DNA from: a virus
Length of the DNA: 64,000 bases
IMG/VR virus record: IMGVR_UViG_3300020183_000042
Coordinates: 1 to 64,000 of that record
Direction: 5' to 3' (one strand)
Positions 35,363 to 43,877 of this stretch are shown piece after piece. The position numbers and the translations under genes are program-made. The notes beneath the pieces are model-generated. The model was given only the letters and a program-made list of their open reading frames with translations. It made no database searches and was not told where the DNA came from. Position 1 is the stretch's first letter. Every line of letters begins with the position of its first letter.

Positions 35363-36310
35363 TCACCATATAAACTTATTATTGTAATAAGATATTATAT
35401 CTGATAATTCATCGTCAAAAATCTTAATTGGCTCCCAGCCAAGATTTCTTAATTTAGAATCATCTAAAGCATATCTTACGTCTTGTCCATGTCTATTATA
35501 AGACAAATCTATATAATCTTCTATATCAGAATAACCACTAATGTTTAATATTTTTTTTACTGTTTCTATATTTGATTGCTCAAAACCTCCACATATATTA
35601 TATATTTGGTTTTTTACTCCAGATTGTATCATAGTAATAATTGCTCTAGCAGTATCTTCTGCATGTAACCAATTTCTAATTGGTGTTCCATTATTATGTA
35701 AGGGAATTTTTCGACCAAGTTTAATATATTTACAAGTTTTAGGTATTAATTTTTCTACATATTGACCAATTCCATAATTATTAGTCGGTCTAGCAATAAT
35801 ATACGGGATATTATGAGTTCGGCCCCATGCAAGTATTAACATATCTGCTGCTGCTTTTGTGGCAGCATAAGGATTGGACGGTTTTAAGATGTCGTTCTCT
35901 GTATGATCGCCACTAATAATATCTCCATAAACTTCGTCTGTGCTAATATGTAACAACGTTGGTTTTATAAAATTTTCTTGTCTATAATTTTGTATTAGTT
36001 TTAATAGATTATGAACCCCATCTATATTAGATTTTACAAAATCGTCGCTATTAGCTATTGAATTACCAACATGGGTTTCTGCTGCTGTATTAATTATATA
36101 ATCGCAGTCATATAGAAATTTTAGATCGTTTATATCACACTTAACAAACGAAAAATTTTCAAACGAATTAAACTCTTTTAATAATTCATCATTCGCAGCA
36201 TACGTTATCTTGTCAACTCCTTTTACATACCAGCCTTTATTTAGACATAATCTAGTTATGTGAGAACCTATGAATCCTAAACATCCAGTAATATAAACTA
36301 CTTTTGTCAT
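35363..36310 (-). CDS. NDP-glucose 4,6-dehydratase (RmlB/RfbG-like)
   Basis: A 315-residue extended SDR: GCLGFIGSH cofactor motif, the STDEVYG signature (Thr-Asp-Glu triad of 4,6-dehydratases), and YAATKAA (YxxxK). It makes the 4-keto-6-deoxy intermediate that feeds further steps such as 3-dehydration. No nucleotidyltransferase gene is present in the window, so the activated glucose must come from the host or from elsewhere in the genome. Confidence 0.8.
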   Translation of the reverse strand: MTKVVYITGCLGFIGSHITRLCLNKGWYVKGVDKITYAANDELLKEFNSFENFSFVKCDINDLKFLYDCDYIINTAAETHVGNSIANSDDFVKSNIDGVHNLLKLIQNYRQENFIKPTLLHISTDEVYGDIISGDHTENDILKPSNPYAATKAAADMLILAWGRTHNIPYIIARPTNNYGIGQYVEKLIPKTCKYIKLGRKIPLHNNGTPIRNWLHAEDTARAIITMIQSGVKNQIYNICGGFEQSNIETVKKILNISGYSDIEDYIDLSYNRHGQDVRYALDDSKLRNLGWEPIKIFDDELSDIISYYNNKFIW

Positions 36311-36311
36311 T

Positions 36312-36860
36312 TTATTTTTGATAATGATAAATAAACACGTCTAGATTAGACCAAATATCTTCGATAAGATTTGTAATAAATTTCCAGTCACCACCAGCCA
36401 ATCCACAACCAAATTTTGGAGCATGAATCTGTACTTTATTATCTCTATCAAAATTATTAGCAATAAATTTATTAATACCACTCATACTTTTACATAAAGC
36501 AAAATAGTTTAATGGTCTAGTATTTCTAGTATTAATTACACCATTCTGTGATATCATATTGGCAAAAATTAGTTTATGCCCATAATTTGTATCTTTAGCA
36601 ACTTCAACGAATTGAGTATATCCTAAATTATTGTTTAAAAAATTTTGACCAAGAAGATGATAATTTTCTTTTACCAAAGGATAATGCTTGGAAACAGCAG
36701 CAGCAAATCCAGCCCCAAATAAATCGATATTATTACATACATGAGGAACTATAATGCTACTACCATTATTTCCTTGTCGAATATATGTGTCGACATAATT
36801 AAAAATATCACCATTGATATTAACAATATTTGATTTATTGTATACTACTATAGGAATCAT
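36312..36860 (-). CDS. Macrodomain protein
   Basis: A 182-residue macrodomain: GDIFNYV, HVCNNIDLFGAGFAAAVSKHYPLV and the FGCGLAGGDWKF loop match ADP-ribose-binding macrodomains. These bind or hydrolyse ADP-ribose adducts. In a phage it might counter host ADP-ribosyl defence or clear NAD-derived metabolites, but no partner is seen. ATG at 36860 lies right after the upstream stop; an earlier ATG at 36878 is possible. Confidence 0.7.
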   Translation of the reverse strand: MIPIVVYNKSNIVNINGDIFNYVDTYIRQGNNGSSIIVPHVCNNIDLFGAGFAAAVSKHYPLVKENYHLLGQNFLNNNLGYTQFVEVAKDTNYGHKLIFANMISQNGVINTRNTRPLNYFALCKSMSGINKFIANNFDRDNKVQIHAPKFGCGLAGGDWKFITNLIEDIWSNLDVFIYHYQK

Positions 36861-36862
36861 TA

Positions 36863-37108
36863 TTAGATTTCTAACCATTTATTAATAGGACATTGTTGAT
36901 CAGACCATGCTAATTTGTTAAGGAATTGTTTTTTATTTGAAATATTACATCCACAAATCCCACACTGACTATTAATTTTATCAAAATCTTCACACGCTAT
37001 ACATATAGCATATCTTTGGTTTATTTGTTCTTGACTACTTTTAGGAAGTCCTCTTTTAATATGCCACAACAAAGATTTAATAAAAGTTTTAAGTTTAAGA
37101 AACCACAT
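36863..37108 (-). CDS. Small cysteine-rich protein
   Basis: An 81-residue protein with CIACEDF and CGICGC clusters plus a final Cys (QCPINKW), suggesting a zinc-binding knuckle. The start has a basic amphipathic helix. Function unknown. It overlaps the next gene upstream by 14 bases. Confidence 0.6.
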   Translation of the reverse strand: MWFLKLKTFIKSLLWHIKRGLPKSSQEQINQRYAICIACEDFDKINSQCGICGCNISNKKQFLNKLAWSDQQCPINKWLEI

Positions 37109-37331
37109 TATTTTTTTCTCTTATTTTAATTGGAATAATATTATTATCTTTATCAAGACTGAAGATAGGGTCGGTTTCTATAACAGTTTTAGATTCTAGC
37201 CATTTAGGAGAACCATCATTTAATGAATAACACAGTTTATCTCCGTTGCGTTTAAAATCAATAGTTAAGATATAAAGATTATTTTCATATCTAAAACTAT
37301 CTCCTGGAGATATTTCTTCCAAATATTTCAT
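37095..37331 (-). CDS. Hypothetical protein
   Basis: A 78-residue beta-rich protein (ISPGDSFRYENNLYILTIDFKRNGDKLCYSLNDGSPKWL). No family recognised. One-base overlap with the upstream gene suggests a shared transcript. Confidence 0.6.
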   Translation of the reverse strand: MKYLEEISPGDSFRYENNLYILTIDFKRNGDKLCYSLNDGSPKWLESKTVIETDPIFSLDKDNNIIPIKIREKNNVVS

Positions 37332-37519
37332 TAGTATTTCCTATAATAATCAATATCATCTAGAATCTCATCCTCGATAATCTCTCTCATTTTATTCTTG
37401 AATGCTTTTTTAGCTTTATTGGCAAACTTTTGATCATCACTTATATGATCTTTATTCTTCTGTTTATTACCAATAGGTTTACGAGATTTTCTTTTATCTC
37501 TATCGAAATCATCGGCCAT
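37331..37519 (-). CDS. Small basic protein
   Basis: A 62-residue protein of very high charge (DDFDRDKRKSRKPIGNKQKNKDHI then KKAFKNKMREIIEDEILDDIDY), with a basic N-terminal part and an acidic tail. It could bind nucleic acid or another protein. A weak promoter-like pair lies upstream at 37544-37572. Confidence 0.6.
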   Translation of the reverse strand: MADDFDRDKRKSRKPIGNKQKNKDHISDDQKFANKAKKAFKNKMREIIEDEILDDIDYYRKY

Positions 37520-37543
37520 TTATACCATATCTCCGTTTTCTTT

Positions 37544-37572
37544 AAAATAGGTGTGAAGACAGTTTCGGTCAA
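37544..37572 (-). promoter_or_regulatory. Possible weak sigma70-like promoter
   Basis: Minus-strand TTGACC (37567-37572) and TATTTT (37544-37549) with 17 bases between, just upstream of the small basic gene at 37519. Weaker match than the ten-member family, and AT-rich context makes chance likely. Confidence 0.25.
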
Positions 37573-37575
37573 GTT

Positions 37576-38328
37576 TTATCGTTTTTTATTTTTTAGGATC
37601 CAGTCAATAAATCTAGATACTCTAGTATGACCAGACTCATCGCCGTATCCAGAGTTTGTATTTTTATCAGCGGCCATAACACAAGAGTTTATTCCAACTA
37701 ATTCATTATCCCAATACATTGGACCACCGCTATCTCCACTTGCTATGAGAAATTCTAGTTTTGTTCTATTTGGATCATCATTTCTGGAAGGAGAACATAT
37801 TAACATATCCCTAAACACACCATCAACAACATTAGACCCTGCTCTTTTTTTACCATCGCAAGTTCTTTTACTACCAGTAAAAGTTCCAGTAAATCCGTAT
37901 CCCGCTATGGAAACTATTTGACCCACCTCATCATCTCCCTCATAAAGCTTAGGATAAAAATCTAACCCAAATGATTTTTCTGAATAACCTAGCGCTATAT
38001 CCGCTATGCCAAAACTATTTTCACTATAGTTTTCATGAATAATAATTTCTGAAATACAGTATTTTTTACCATTTAATGTGAAGATACAACTACTAGCATT
38101 TGTTGCAACGTGGGCTGCGGTAAGAATGTGATGGTCATCTATAGCAACAGCGGACGCTACAAAAAACTTAGTAATATCATCACCATAATTACCAGATAAC
38201 GCACCAGTGTGAATGAACCGTTTGCCAAATTCTATATATTTTGAATCTGAAACATTAGGATCTATAGTGCCAGCACTTATTTGTGAAACCATTATTAATA
38301 AACAAATCAAAATTATATATCTAAACAT
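37576..38328 (-). CDS. Secreted trypsin-like serine protease (S1)
   Basis: A 250-residue protein with a signal peptide (about residues 1-19, MFRYIILICLLIMVSQISA) and the trypsin triad: His73 in LTAAHVAT, Asp110 in GIADIALG, Ser200 in ASGDSGGP. It is exported and may cut envelope or extracellular proteins. S1 proteases are unusual in phages. The neighbourhood has other exported proteins, so a role in lysis, exclusion or infection at the surface is possible. Confidence 0.85.
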   Translation of the reverse strand: MFRYIILICLLIMVSQISAGTIDPNVSDSKYIEFGKRFIHTGALSGNYGDDITKFFVASAVAIDDHHILTAAHVATNASSCIFTLNGKKYCISEIIIHENYSENSFGIADIALGYSEKSFGLDFYPKLYEGDDEVGQIVSIAGYGFTGTFTGSKRTCDGKKRAGSNVVDGVFRDMLICSPSRNDDPNRTKLEFLIASGDSGGPMYWDNELVGINSCVMAADKNTNSGYGDESGHTRVSRFIDWILKNKKR

Positions 38329-38346
38329 TTCAACACCTCTTTTTAA

Positions 38347-38658
38347 CTAACGACGAGGTTTATTTTTTACTTTATTTAGGTACACTTTACAGTCACTTAT
38401 TACCTCTTTATTCCAGCTTTTATAGTCCATTAAGTGGCCAAATAAGAAATGACAAGGATCATCACAAAGGGTAATGAGATTGCTAGGGTCTAATTCTCTA
38501 TCTGGATTGCAATGAACCGGCTCTATATGGTGAACCTCTAATTTTTTATTTCTTCCACAAGCCGCACAAACTGGCTGACTACTCAGGTGTTCTTTCCTTA
38601 CGCTGCTCCACTTTGGTGATCTATATGCGTATCTTAAAAATTTTCTAAAATTAAACAT
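38347..38658 (-). CDS. HNH endonuclease
   Basis: A 103-residue HNH nuclease: CAACGRNKKLEVHHIEPVHCNPDRELDPSNLITLCDDPCH gives the zinc pair and catalytic His. Small size and the basic start (FLRYAYRSPKWSSVRKEHL) are like free-standing phage HNH nucleases. May assist DNA packaging or be mobile. Confidence 0.85.
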   Translation of the reverse strand: MFNFRKFLRYAYRSPKWSSVRKEHLSSQPVCAACGRNKKLEVHHIEPVHCNPDRELDPSNLITLCDDPCHFLFGHLMDYKSWNKEVISDCKVYLNKVKNKPRR

Positions 38659-38670
38659 TACTTAATACTC

Positions 38671-38898
38671 TCATATTTTTTTTATGTCATCTATAAACTT
38701 CTCCACAGAAATAATGTTCATCCATTCATATCTGTATATTAGAAAATTATGGTAGTTTAATTCAATATCATTGATACGTATTGTTTTTTGAGATCCCTCT
38801 TTGATTATACCACACCCATAATCAGTATCGACAACAAACATAGACAGATCGGTTCTGGTCGATTCATATTCTATAATACTTTCGAGGCTATCAAACAA
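38671..38898 (-). CDS. Hypothetical protein
   Basis: A 75-residue protein with no family match (DLSMFVVDTDYGCGIIKEG...IRINDIELNYHNFLIYRYEWMNI). It overlaps the actin-like gene by 28 bases, so the two are probably translationally linked. Confidence 0.6.
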   Translation of the reverse strand: MFDSLESIIEYESTRTDLSMFVVDTDYGCGIIKEGSQKTIRINDIELNYHNFLIYRYEWMNIISVEKFIDDIKKI

Positions 38899-39872
38899 CC
38901 CTTAGACACCGCATGTAATGGGTCGCTAGCGTGAGCAACCTCTTTAATTGGCAATGGAAAATTGTTTTCTTGTAGTTTTTGACTAAAGATTTCAATATAT
39001 CCTTTTGCTTGAGATGTTCCTCCAGCAACCACAATTTTAAGCGGACTTTTGAATTTGGGCAATGATTTATGATTGGTTAATGCAAAAGCTAGTTGTTTAG
39101 CCGTATAATCTATAAGTCTTTCATAATAAGCAGATACGGCGGATAACACATGATTATCATTGGGTTCACCGATTTTAAAATCGCCCCCCTCCTTCTCTGC
39201 CTGAACAACACTGTCTGGCTCTCCGGTTGCTACGGCGCTCATACGATCAATCCAGTCGCCGCTCTTGGTGGTACTAAAAACCACTGTTGGTTCGCCGTTA
39301 AGCATAACACAAACATTTGTCATACCAGCACCACAACTAATAGCAACCCCGGTATAATCATCACCCTCTAATTCTGCATAACATAATGCTTCTGCCTCAT
39401 TGATTGAGCGAGCATCATAACCACACTCTGCTAATACGGTTTTTACCACATCCTCATGATATCCCACATCAAAATCCTCATCTTCTTGGTCTACTGGTTG
39501 AGCAGGAACGCAGAACACTAACTTTTCTCCCGACTCTGATGCTGTTCCGACTACTTCTTTGAGAATAAAAGCGAGGATACGTTTTGCATCTTTTTCTTTT
39601 GCTGATACAACACCCCTATACATTGGGCGTTTTGCCGCATCGTTTCTTTCGACAGCTTTTTCTATAGCATCTTTACCAAGAATAATAAATGATCCGTCAG
39701 AATCTTTGATAAAAACCTTGCCAGACAAACCTTTCTCGATCATTTTTGTGGCTACTGGTGTGGTTGGTTTGATAATATAAAATGCGTCCCTAAAATCTTT
39801 GTATTGTATATTACCGTTAACTTCTTGTGATAATACAATAAAACTTGTGCCTACATCTAAGCCACGACTCAT
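38871..39872 (-). CDS. Actin-like ATPase (ParM/MreB/Hsp70 fold)
   Basis: A 333-residue ASKHA protein: phosphate-1 GLDVGTSFIV, phosphate-2 AISCGAGMTNVCV, adenosine motif VVAGGTSQAKGYI, and a connecting SINEAEALCYAEL. The layout matches ParM-like or MreB-like filament ATPases, also present in phages as PhuZ-unrelated actins. Possible roles are moving phage DNA or organising the replication compartment. Not a chaperone, as no substrate domain follows. Confidence 0.7.
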   Translation of the reverse strand: MSRGLDVGTSFIVLSQEVNGNIQYKDFRDAFYIIKPTTPVATKMIEKGLSGKVFIKDSDGSFIILGKDAIEKAVERNDAAKRPMYRGVVSAKEKDAKRILAFILKEVVGTASESGEKLVFCVPAQPVDQEDEDFDVGYHEDVVKTVLAECGYDARSINEAEALCYAELEGDDYTGVAISCGAGMTNVCVMLNGEPTVVFSTTKSGDWIDRMSAVATGEPDSVVQAEKEGGDFKIGEPNDNHVLSAVSAYYERLIDYTAKQLAFALTNHKSLPKFKSPLKIVVAGGTSQAKGYIEIFSQKLQENNFPLPIKEVAHASDPLHAVSKGCLIASKVL

Positions 39873-39876
39873 AATA

Positions 39877-40203
39877 TTACCTCTTTAAGTTTTTAAGTTT
39901 ATTTACGGAGTTGGAGATATTCTCTTCTGTTTGTTTTACATCTCCAAGATTATCGTATTTACGCTCCATTCCATCTGTTTTAATATCTACCACAAACCTT
40001 TTGTCATCAATAGATAGGTTGTTAACCACACGTTCTTTTTGGTCTTTTTGTTGTTTGAAAAATGATTGTGGACTATTATATACACCTTTTGAGGTAAAGA
40101 CCCCTATAAAATAGCCAATAAGACCACAAATAAGATTGAGTATTATTAGTATAGAAATTACTATAGCATCATTTGATAGAGACATTGGATAACCATTGTT
40201 CAT
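39877..40203 (-). CDS. Hypothetical single-span membrane protein
   Basis: A 108-residue protein with an N-terminal membrane segment (VISILIILNLICGLIGYFIGVF) and a charged, soluble tail (KQQKDQKERVVNNLSIDDKRF). It overlaps the thioredoxin-like gene by 35 bases and lies just ahead of the actin-like gene, so it might tether that filament to the membrane. Confidence 0.55.
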   Translation of the reverse strand: MNNGYPMSLSNDAIVISILIILNLICGLIGYFIGVFTSKGVYNSPQSFFKQQKDQKERVVNNLSIDDKRFVVDIKTDGMERKYDNLGDVKQTEENISNSVNKLKNLKR

Positions 40204-40567
40204 ATTTTTTTCTTTCGTATCCTATTATAGAGGCTTTCTGTTTACCATCAACAATATATCTTGTATCTGGTAAACTCTTAATTTTATATTTATCTCTTAG
40301 TTCTTTTTCTTTAGTAATATCAATATAACATACAATTTTACTATCTAATAAAGTGAGAAAATATCCATCGTCTATATCCTGTTTTAAGAGTCCACAAGCA
40401 GAACAAGATTTTGCACCAAATATAAGCACTATTGGTTGATCGGTGGATTCTGATAGTGATTCTGCTATGTGTAAATCATTTGCTACTGGAAAATCTGCGA
40501 ATGATATTGGTATGGTAAGAGTTGATATAAAAATCATCATGTATGTAGTAAATAATAACTTTTTCAT
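40169..40567 (-). CDS. Exported thioredoxin-like protein
   Basis: A 132-residue protein with a signal peptide (MKKLLFTTYMMIFISTLTIPISFA) and a thioredoxin fold containing CSAC (Cys55-Cys58) followed by a cis-Pro region (IKSLPDTRYIVDG). It should work in the periplasm as a thiol-disulfide reductase or oxidase. It may help fold or reduce the exported phage proteins encoded nearby, such as the trypsin-like protease. Confidence 0.75.
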   Translation of the reverse strand: MKKLLFTTYMMIFISTLTIPISFADFPVANDLHIAESLSESTDQPIVLIFGAKSCSACGLLKQDIDDGYFLTLLDSKIVCYIDITKEKELRDKYKIKSLPDTRYIVDGKQKASIIGYERKKYEQWLSNVSIK

Positions 40568-40576
40568 AAAATCCCT

Positions 40577-41440
40577 TTAAGTTTGATTAGTTAATATATG
40601 TAATGGTTTATCAAAATAATGAAAATACATAGGATCATATTCTGGATTCCATAGTCCTTCTTTTGATGTGTGTCCCCAAGGATCAAAAAATAACTCATGA
40701 TTATTTACTGAACAACGGTATTCATTCCAATATTTTTTTATCATATATGCTGGTGAAGAATGATACCATGATATAAAACAAGATCTATTAAAATTTGCAC
40801 CAATATAAGCATGATAGCTTTTTCTTGATATTTCGAAGATAAACAATCTATTATTTAGTGGTAAAACAGATTTGTATAATGAACTATCTAGATTTTCATA
40901 AACACCAGTTCCGCCCCCATCGTTTTCAGTAATATTTTCTGGATGATCGAAATAATATAATAGAGCAACACTTCTACATAATTTATTAGTATTTGGTTGT
41001 AGATCCTGACTATCATCTTCGTATACACAATTAGGAGTCGCTATATCTGCATTCGTATTAGCAAATGAACATATTGATAAGTCTCTATGTATAAAACCAC
41101 TTTTGGATGGGGCTTTATGTAAATGTATAGCCGGTGCGATGTATGGTGATGTAATTATATCAAACGTGTTTTCTACAAAACTTTTAAGAGTTTGAGATGC
41201 AAATAAATTAAATCCATTAATACATTCTTGTAATTCTAAACCCTTAATATATGCTTCATAATTACTACTATTTCTAGTTGTTTGATTATATGGTATAGTG
41301 TTTTGTATTAGAAATGAAAAATATGGAATAATCTGATTGTATATATTATTTTTAAGTAGATTATCTATAATAATATGTTTATATGGCTTTGTATAACGCT
41401 TAACGTCCAGATTATCTGATATATGAGGATGATCTAGCAT
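40577..41440 (-). CDS. 2-oxoglutarate/Fe(II) oxygenase
   Basis: A 287-residue protein with the HxD iron motif in GFIHRDLSICS and, later, the distal His and Arg pattern in RKSYHAYIGANFNRSCFISWY. The YYFDHPENITENDGGGTGVYE segment is typical of prolyl-4-hydroxylase-like oxygenases. These hydroxylate proteins, sugars or bases. Located beside an epimerase and the glycan cluster, so a glycan-tailoring role is conceivable. Overlaps its upstream gene by 29 bases. Confidence 0.7.
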   Translation of the reverse strand: MLDHPHISDNLDVKRYTKPYKHIIIDNLLKNNIYNQIIPYFSFLIQNTIPYNQTTRNSSNYEAYIKGLELQECINGFNLFASQTLKSFVENTFDIITSPYIAPAIHLHKAPSKSGFIHRDLSICSFANTNADIATPNCVYEDDSQDLQPNTNKLCRSVALLYYFDHPENITENDGGGTGVYENLDSSLYKSVLPLNNRLFIFEISRKSYHAYIGANFNRSCFISWYHSSPAYMIKKYWNEYRCSVNNHELFFDPWGHTSKEGLWNPEYDPMYFHYFDKPLHILTNQT

Positions 41441-42065
41441 TTTTTACAGTTTCAATGGTATCGTGATAAAATGTTATGCTTCTTATAGAAGTATCAAAAT
41501 TAATATTTTCCAATAGACATTTAGAAAAATTTCTTACATGAGAATGAAAATGGTCGGGATATACTCTCTGATTGTTGTGTTTCCAATATATAATATTGTT
41601 TTCCTCATAAAATCTATTGGTATAGTCATTGCTTCCATATAATACACATGGCCTAAATATAAGTACGTTTTTTATATTTGTAGAGATAATTAAATTTTCG
41701 ATCTCTTTTTTATTTTGACCATATGCCCATAGTGGATCATTAATTTCAAAACCACCAAATACTGCTAAAGTAGAAATAAAAATATATCTATGAAAAGATA
41801 CAGTTTGTATAATGTTTAGGAAATGATTAATATTATAGCAAGAGAAATCTATGATTGTGTCGTAGTGTTTATTTCTTAATAACTGACATTTATTTATATC
41901 TTCTCTATCTAGATTAATCCAATTTAAATAAGGAAATAGATTCTTATTTGTTAAACCCCTATTAGCGAGATCTGGATAAATATTATTCTCAATACATAAT
42001 TCTACAAAATCTCTACCAACCATCTGTGTGCCGCCAAGAACTAGCATATGTTTATCATTTTCCAT
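41412..42065 (-). CDS. NAD-dependent epimerase-like protein
   Basis: A 217-residue atypical extended SDR. It opens MLVLGGTQMVGRDFVE and has WAYGQNKKEIENLI (YxxxK-like) and LIFRPCVLYGSND. It resembles short CSP41-type epimerases more than classical sugar epimerases. Its ATG overlaps the stop of ruvB by 11 bases. Confidence 0.65.
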   Translation of the reverse strand: MENDKHMLVLGGTQMVGRDFVELCIENNIYPDLANRGLTNKNLFPYLNWINLDREDINKCQLLRNKHYDTIIDFSCYNINHFLNIIQTVSFHRYIFISTLAVFGGFEINDPLWAYGQNKKEIENLIISTNIKNVLIFRPCVLYGSNDYTNRFYEENNIIYWKHNNQRVYPDHFHSHVRNFSKCLLENINFDTSIRSITFYHDTIETVKNARSSSYIR

Positions 42066-42954
42066 TAGTGTGTCCTAATACCCTACCTTTCTGAGTTCTT
42101 AATACAAAACCCATACGAATAAGATATGGTTCTATACTATTCTCTATCGTTTCTAGTGCTATTCCAGTTACAGATGATATAGACTTTAATCCGAGTGGAT
42201 TGCCCCTATTCTTCTTTAGTACATCCAAGTATATTCTATCATAGGCATCCAGACCATTTTTATCAATACCTTGAAGATTGAAAATATCGTCTACAGATGA
42301 ATGTTTACCAGTACATGAAATATAGTTCTGATACCATTGTAATCTAGCATTTAAAATACGAGGAGTTCCTTTACTCCTTTGTGCTATTTCTAATAAATCA
42401 GAATCACTTATCATTAGTCCGAGCTTTTGGGCGTTCAATCCTGCTAGTTTGGCTAACTCATCGTAACTATAAAAACTCAAATGTTCCTTGATAGTAAATC
42501 GGTCATAGAATGGTTGACTAAGACTACCACCACTAGTTGTTGCTCCTACTAGAGTAAATGCTGCGACTTCTATTTCCTCTGGTTCTTTGTCCATAACTAT
42601 ACTAAACCTGAAATCCTCCATCACAGGATAGAGAAATTCTTCAACCAGTTTGGGTAGTCTATGGATTTCATCTATAAAAAATACTGATCGTTTGGTCATC
42701 CTAAACATATAGGGCAAAATTGCTTTTACACTTCTAAGATTAGCAGCGTTTGCCGTATACAGATTGACCTCCATTTCGGAGGCTATAGCACCCGCCAGGG
42801 TTGTCTTACCAAGGCCAGGAGGGCCGTCTATTAAAACATGAGGGAGGATGCTGTCGTTTTTTTTACAGCCCGCTGTGCTTATCTTTAACCGGCTAATTAC
42901 ATCGTTCTGACCAATAATTTCATCAAAACAAACTGGACGTTTTACCAATGTCAT
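42055..42954 (-). CDS. ruvB: RuvB-like Holliday-junction helicase
   Basis: A 299-residue AAA+ ATPase: Walker A GPPGLGKT (residues 44-51), Walker B FIDEIHRL, sensor VGATTSGG, arginine finger YDRFT, and a C-terminal winged helix (GNPLGLKSISSVTGIALETIENSIEPYLIRMG). RuvB drives branch migration at Holliday junctions with RuvA. Phage copies without ruvA are rare. ATG at 42954 is used (TTG upstream rejected; TTGGAG lies before it). Confidence 0.85.
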   Translation of the reverse strand: MTLVKRPVCFDEIIGQNDVISRLKISTAGCKKNDSILPHVLIDGPPGLGKTTLAGAIASEMEVNLYTANAANLRSVKAILPYMFRMTKRSVFFIDEIHRLPKLVEEFLYPVMEDFRFSIVMDKEPEEIEVAAFTLVGATTSGGSLSQPFYDRFTIKEHLSFYSYDELAKLAGLNAQKLGLMISDSDLLEIAQRSKGTPRILNARLQWYQNYISCTGKHSSVDDIFNLQGIDKNGLDAYDRIYLDVLKKNRGNPLGLKSISSVTGIALETIENSIEPYLIRMGFVLRTQKGRVLGHTNGK

Positions 42955-42966
42955 CGTATTCTCCAA

Positions 42967-43365
42967 TTAGTCACTTTTATCTTTTACCCAAAACACAAAA
43001 TCATTTGACTTTTCATCATAAGCCATATCAACAAGACCCTTTTTTACTAGGCCGTTAAGAATATTACTAACCATTCGGCTATTTATTTTTTCCAGAACAT
43101 CAGTAAATATTTTCTCGTTTAGAGTGTATCTGATTCGCTTCTTGTTTTTGCTGACCTGTATCTTAACAGACTCTTTCACGATAAGCAAACACTCTTGGTG
43201 AGATATTATCTTATCAAATTCTGCTTGTTCACTTTGCTTAACAGTATCTATAAGAAAATCTAATTCATCTGATTGATCCCTTGCTCCAAAATTATTAAAG
43301 ATTATAGCCCTAACTCTGTCTGTGAATTCACCTATATCGTTAATAATAAACCATTCTTCTTCCAT
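42967..43365 (-). CDS. Hypothetical protein related to 56696-57118
   Basis: A 132-residue protein that ends with GLVDMAYDEKSNDFVFWVKDK, similar to the LIECAWDNDLNDMVFWAKDK segment of the protein at 56696-57118, so the two are likely paralogs. A central helical segment precedes it. No function is known. It sits directly upstream of ruvB. Confidence 0.65.
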   Translation of the reverse strand: MEEEWFIINDIGEFTDRVRAIIFNNFGARDQSDELDFLIDTVKQSEQAEFDKIISHQECLLIVKESVKIQVSKNKKRIRYTLNEKIFTDVLEKINSRMVSNILNGLVKKGLVDMAYDEKSNDFVFWVKDKSD

Positions 43366-43374
43366 TTTCTACTC

Positions 43375-43752
43375 CTAGTTTAAGATATCAAATAAGCCTT
43401 TGTAATATCTGGGCTGTTGTATAAAATGAGAAGCATTGGCTTGTATGTGTTGTTTATATTCGTTATGGATAGGATCATAAATAAAATACTTACTTTTCCA
43501 TATACCTTCACCATAATAATTGGATCCCAAATACTGGAACTTTTTAGGGTTCGCAGTATTGGGATTCCAACTATTCACAGGAAACTCAACCGACGGAAAA
43601 CTATTGATATTATTTATGATATCCGTCATCCATTCTGAGAACGGAGAATCATGTCCAACATCAAATGTAAAATACCATTTGTACGGATTAACATTATTAT
43701 CATAATCATGATCATCATTGTATCCATCATCTTCATCATCTTCATCGTTCAT
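43375..43752 (-). CDS. Hypothetical acidic protein
   Basis: A 125-residue protein whose start is almost all Asp and Glu (MNDEDDEDDGYNDDHDYD), followed by aromatic segments (YKWYFTFDVGHD, EGIWKSKYFIYDP). No family is recognised. Acidic termini like this often occur in DNA-mimic or protein-binding phage proteins, but that is speculation. Confidence 0.6.
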   Translation of the reverse strand: MNDEDDEDDGYNDDHDYDNNVNPYKWYFTFDVGHDSPFSEWMTDIINNINSFPSVEFPVNSWNPNTANPKKFQYLGSNYYGEGIWKSKYFIYDPIHNEYKQHIQANASHFIQQPRYYKGLFDILN

Positions 43753-43759
43753 TGTTGTG

Positions 43760-43849
43760 CTATACGCAAAGTGTTATGTCAGCAATATTTTGTGGATGAA
43801 CATATCCTTCTGTAGTAATAAATACATCAGAATAAATTGATTGTTTCAT
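43760..43849 (-). CDS. Small peptide (29 aa)
   Basis: A 90-base ORF with a perfect AGGAG seven bases before its ATG, in the gap between the acidic protein and the tRNA-like element. The product (MKQSIYSDVFITTEGYVHPQNIADITLCV) has no family. Good ribosome binding suggests it is real. Confidence 0.5.
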   Translation of the reverse strand: MKQSIYSDVFITTEGYVHPQNIADITLCV

Positions 43850-43877
43850 TATTATTACTCCTAATATAGAAAATAAA

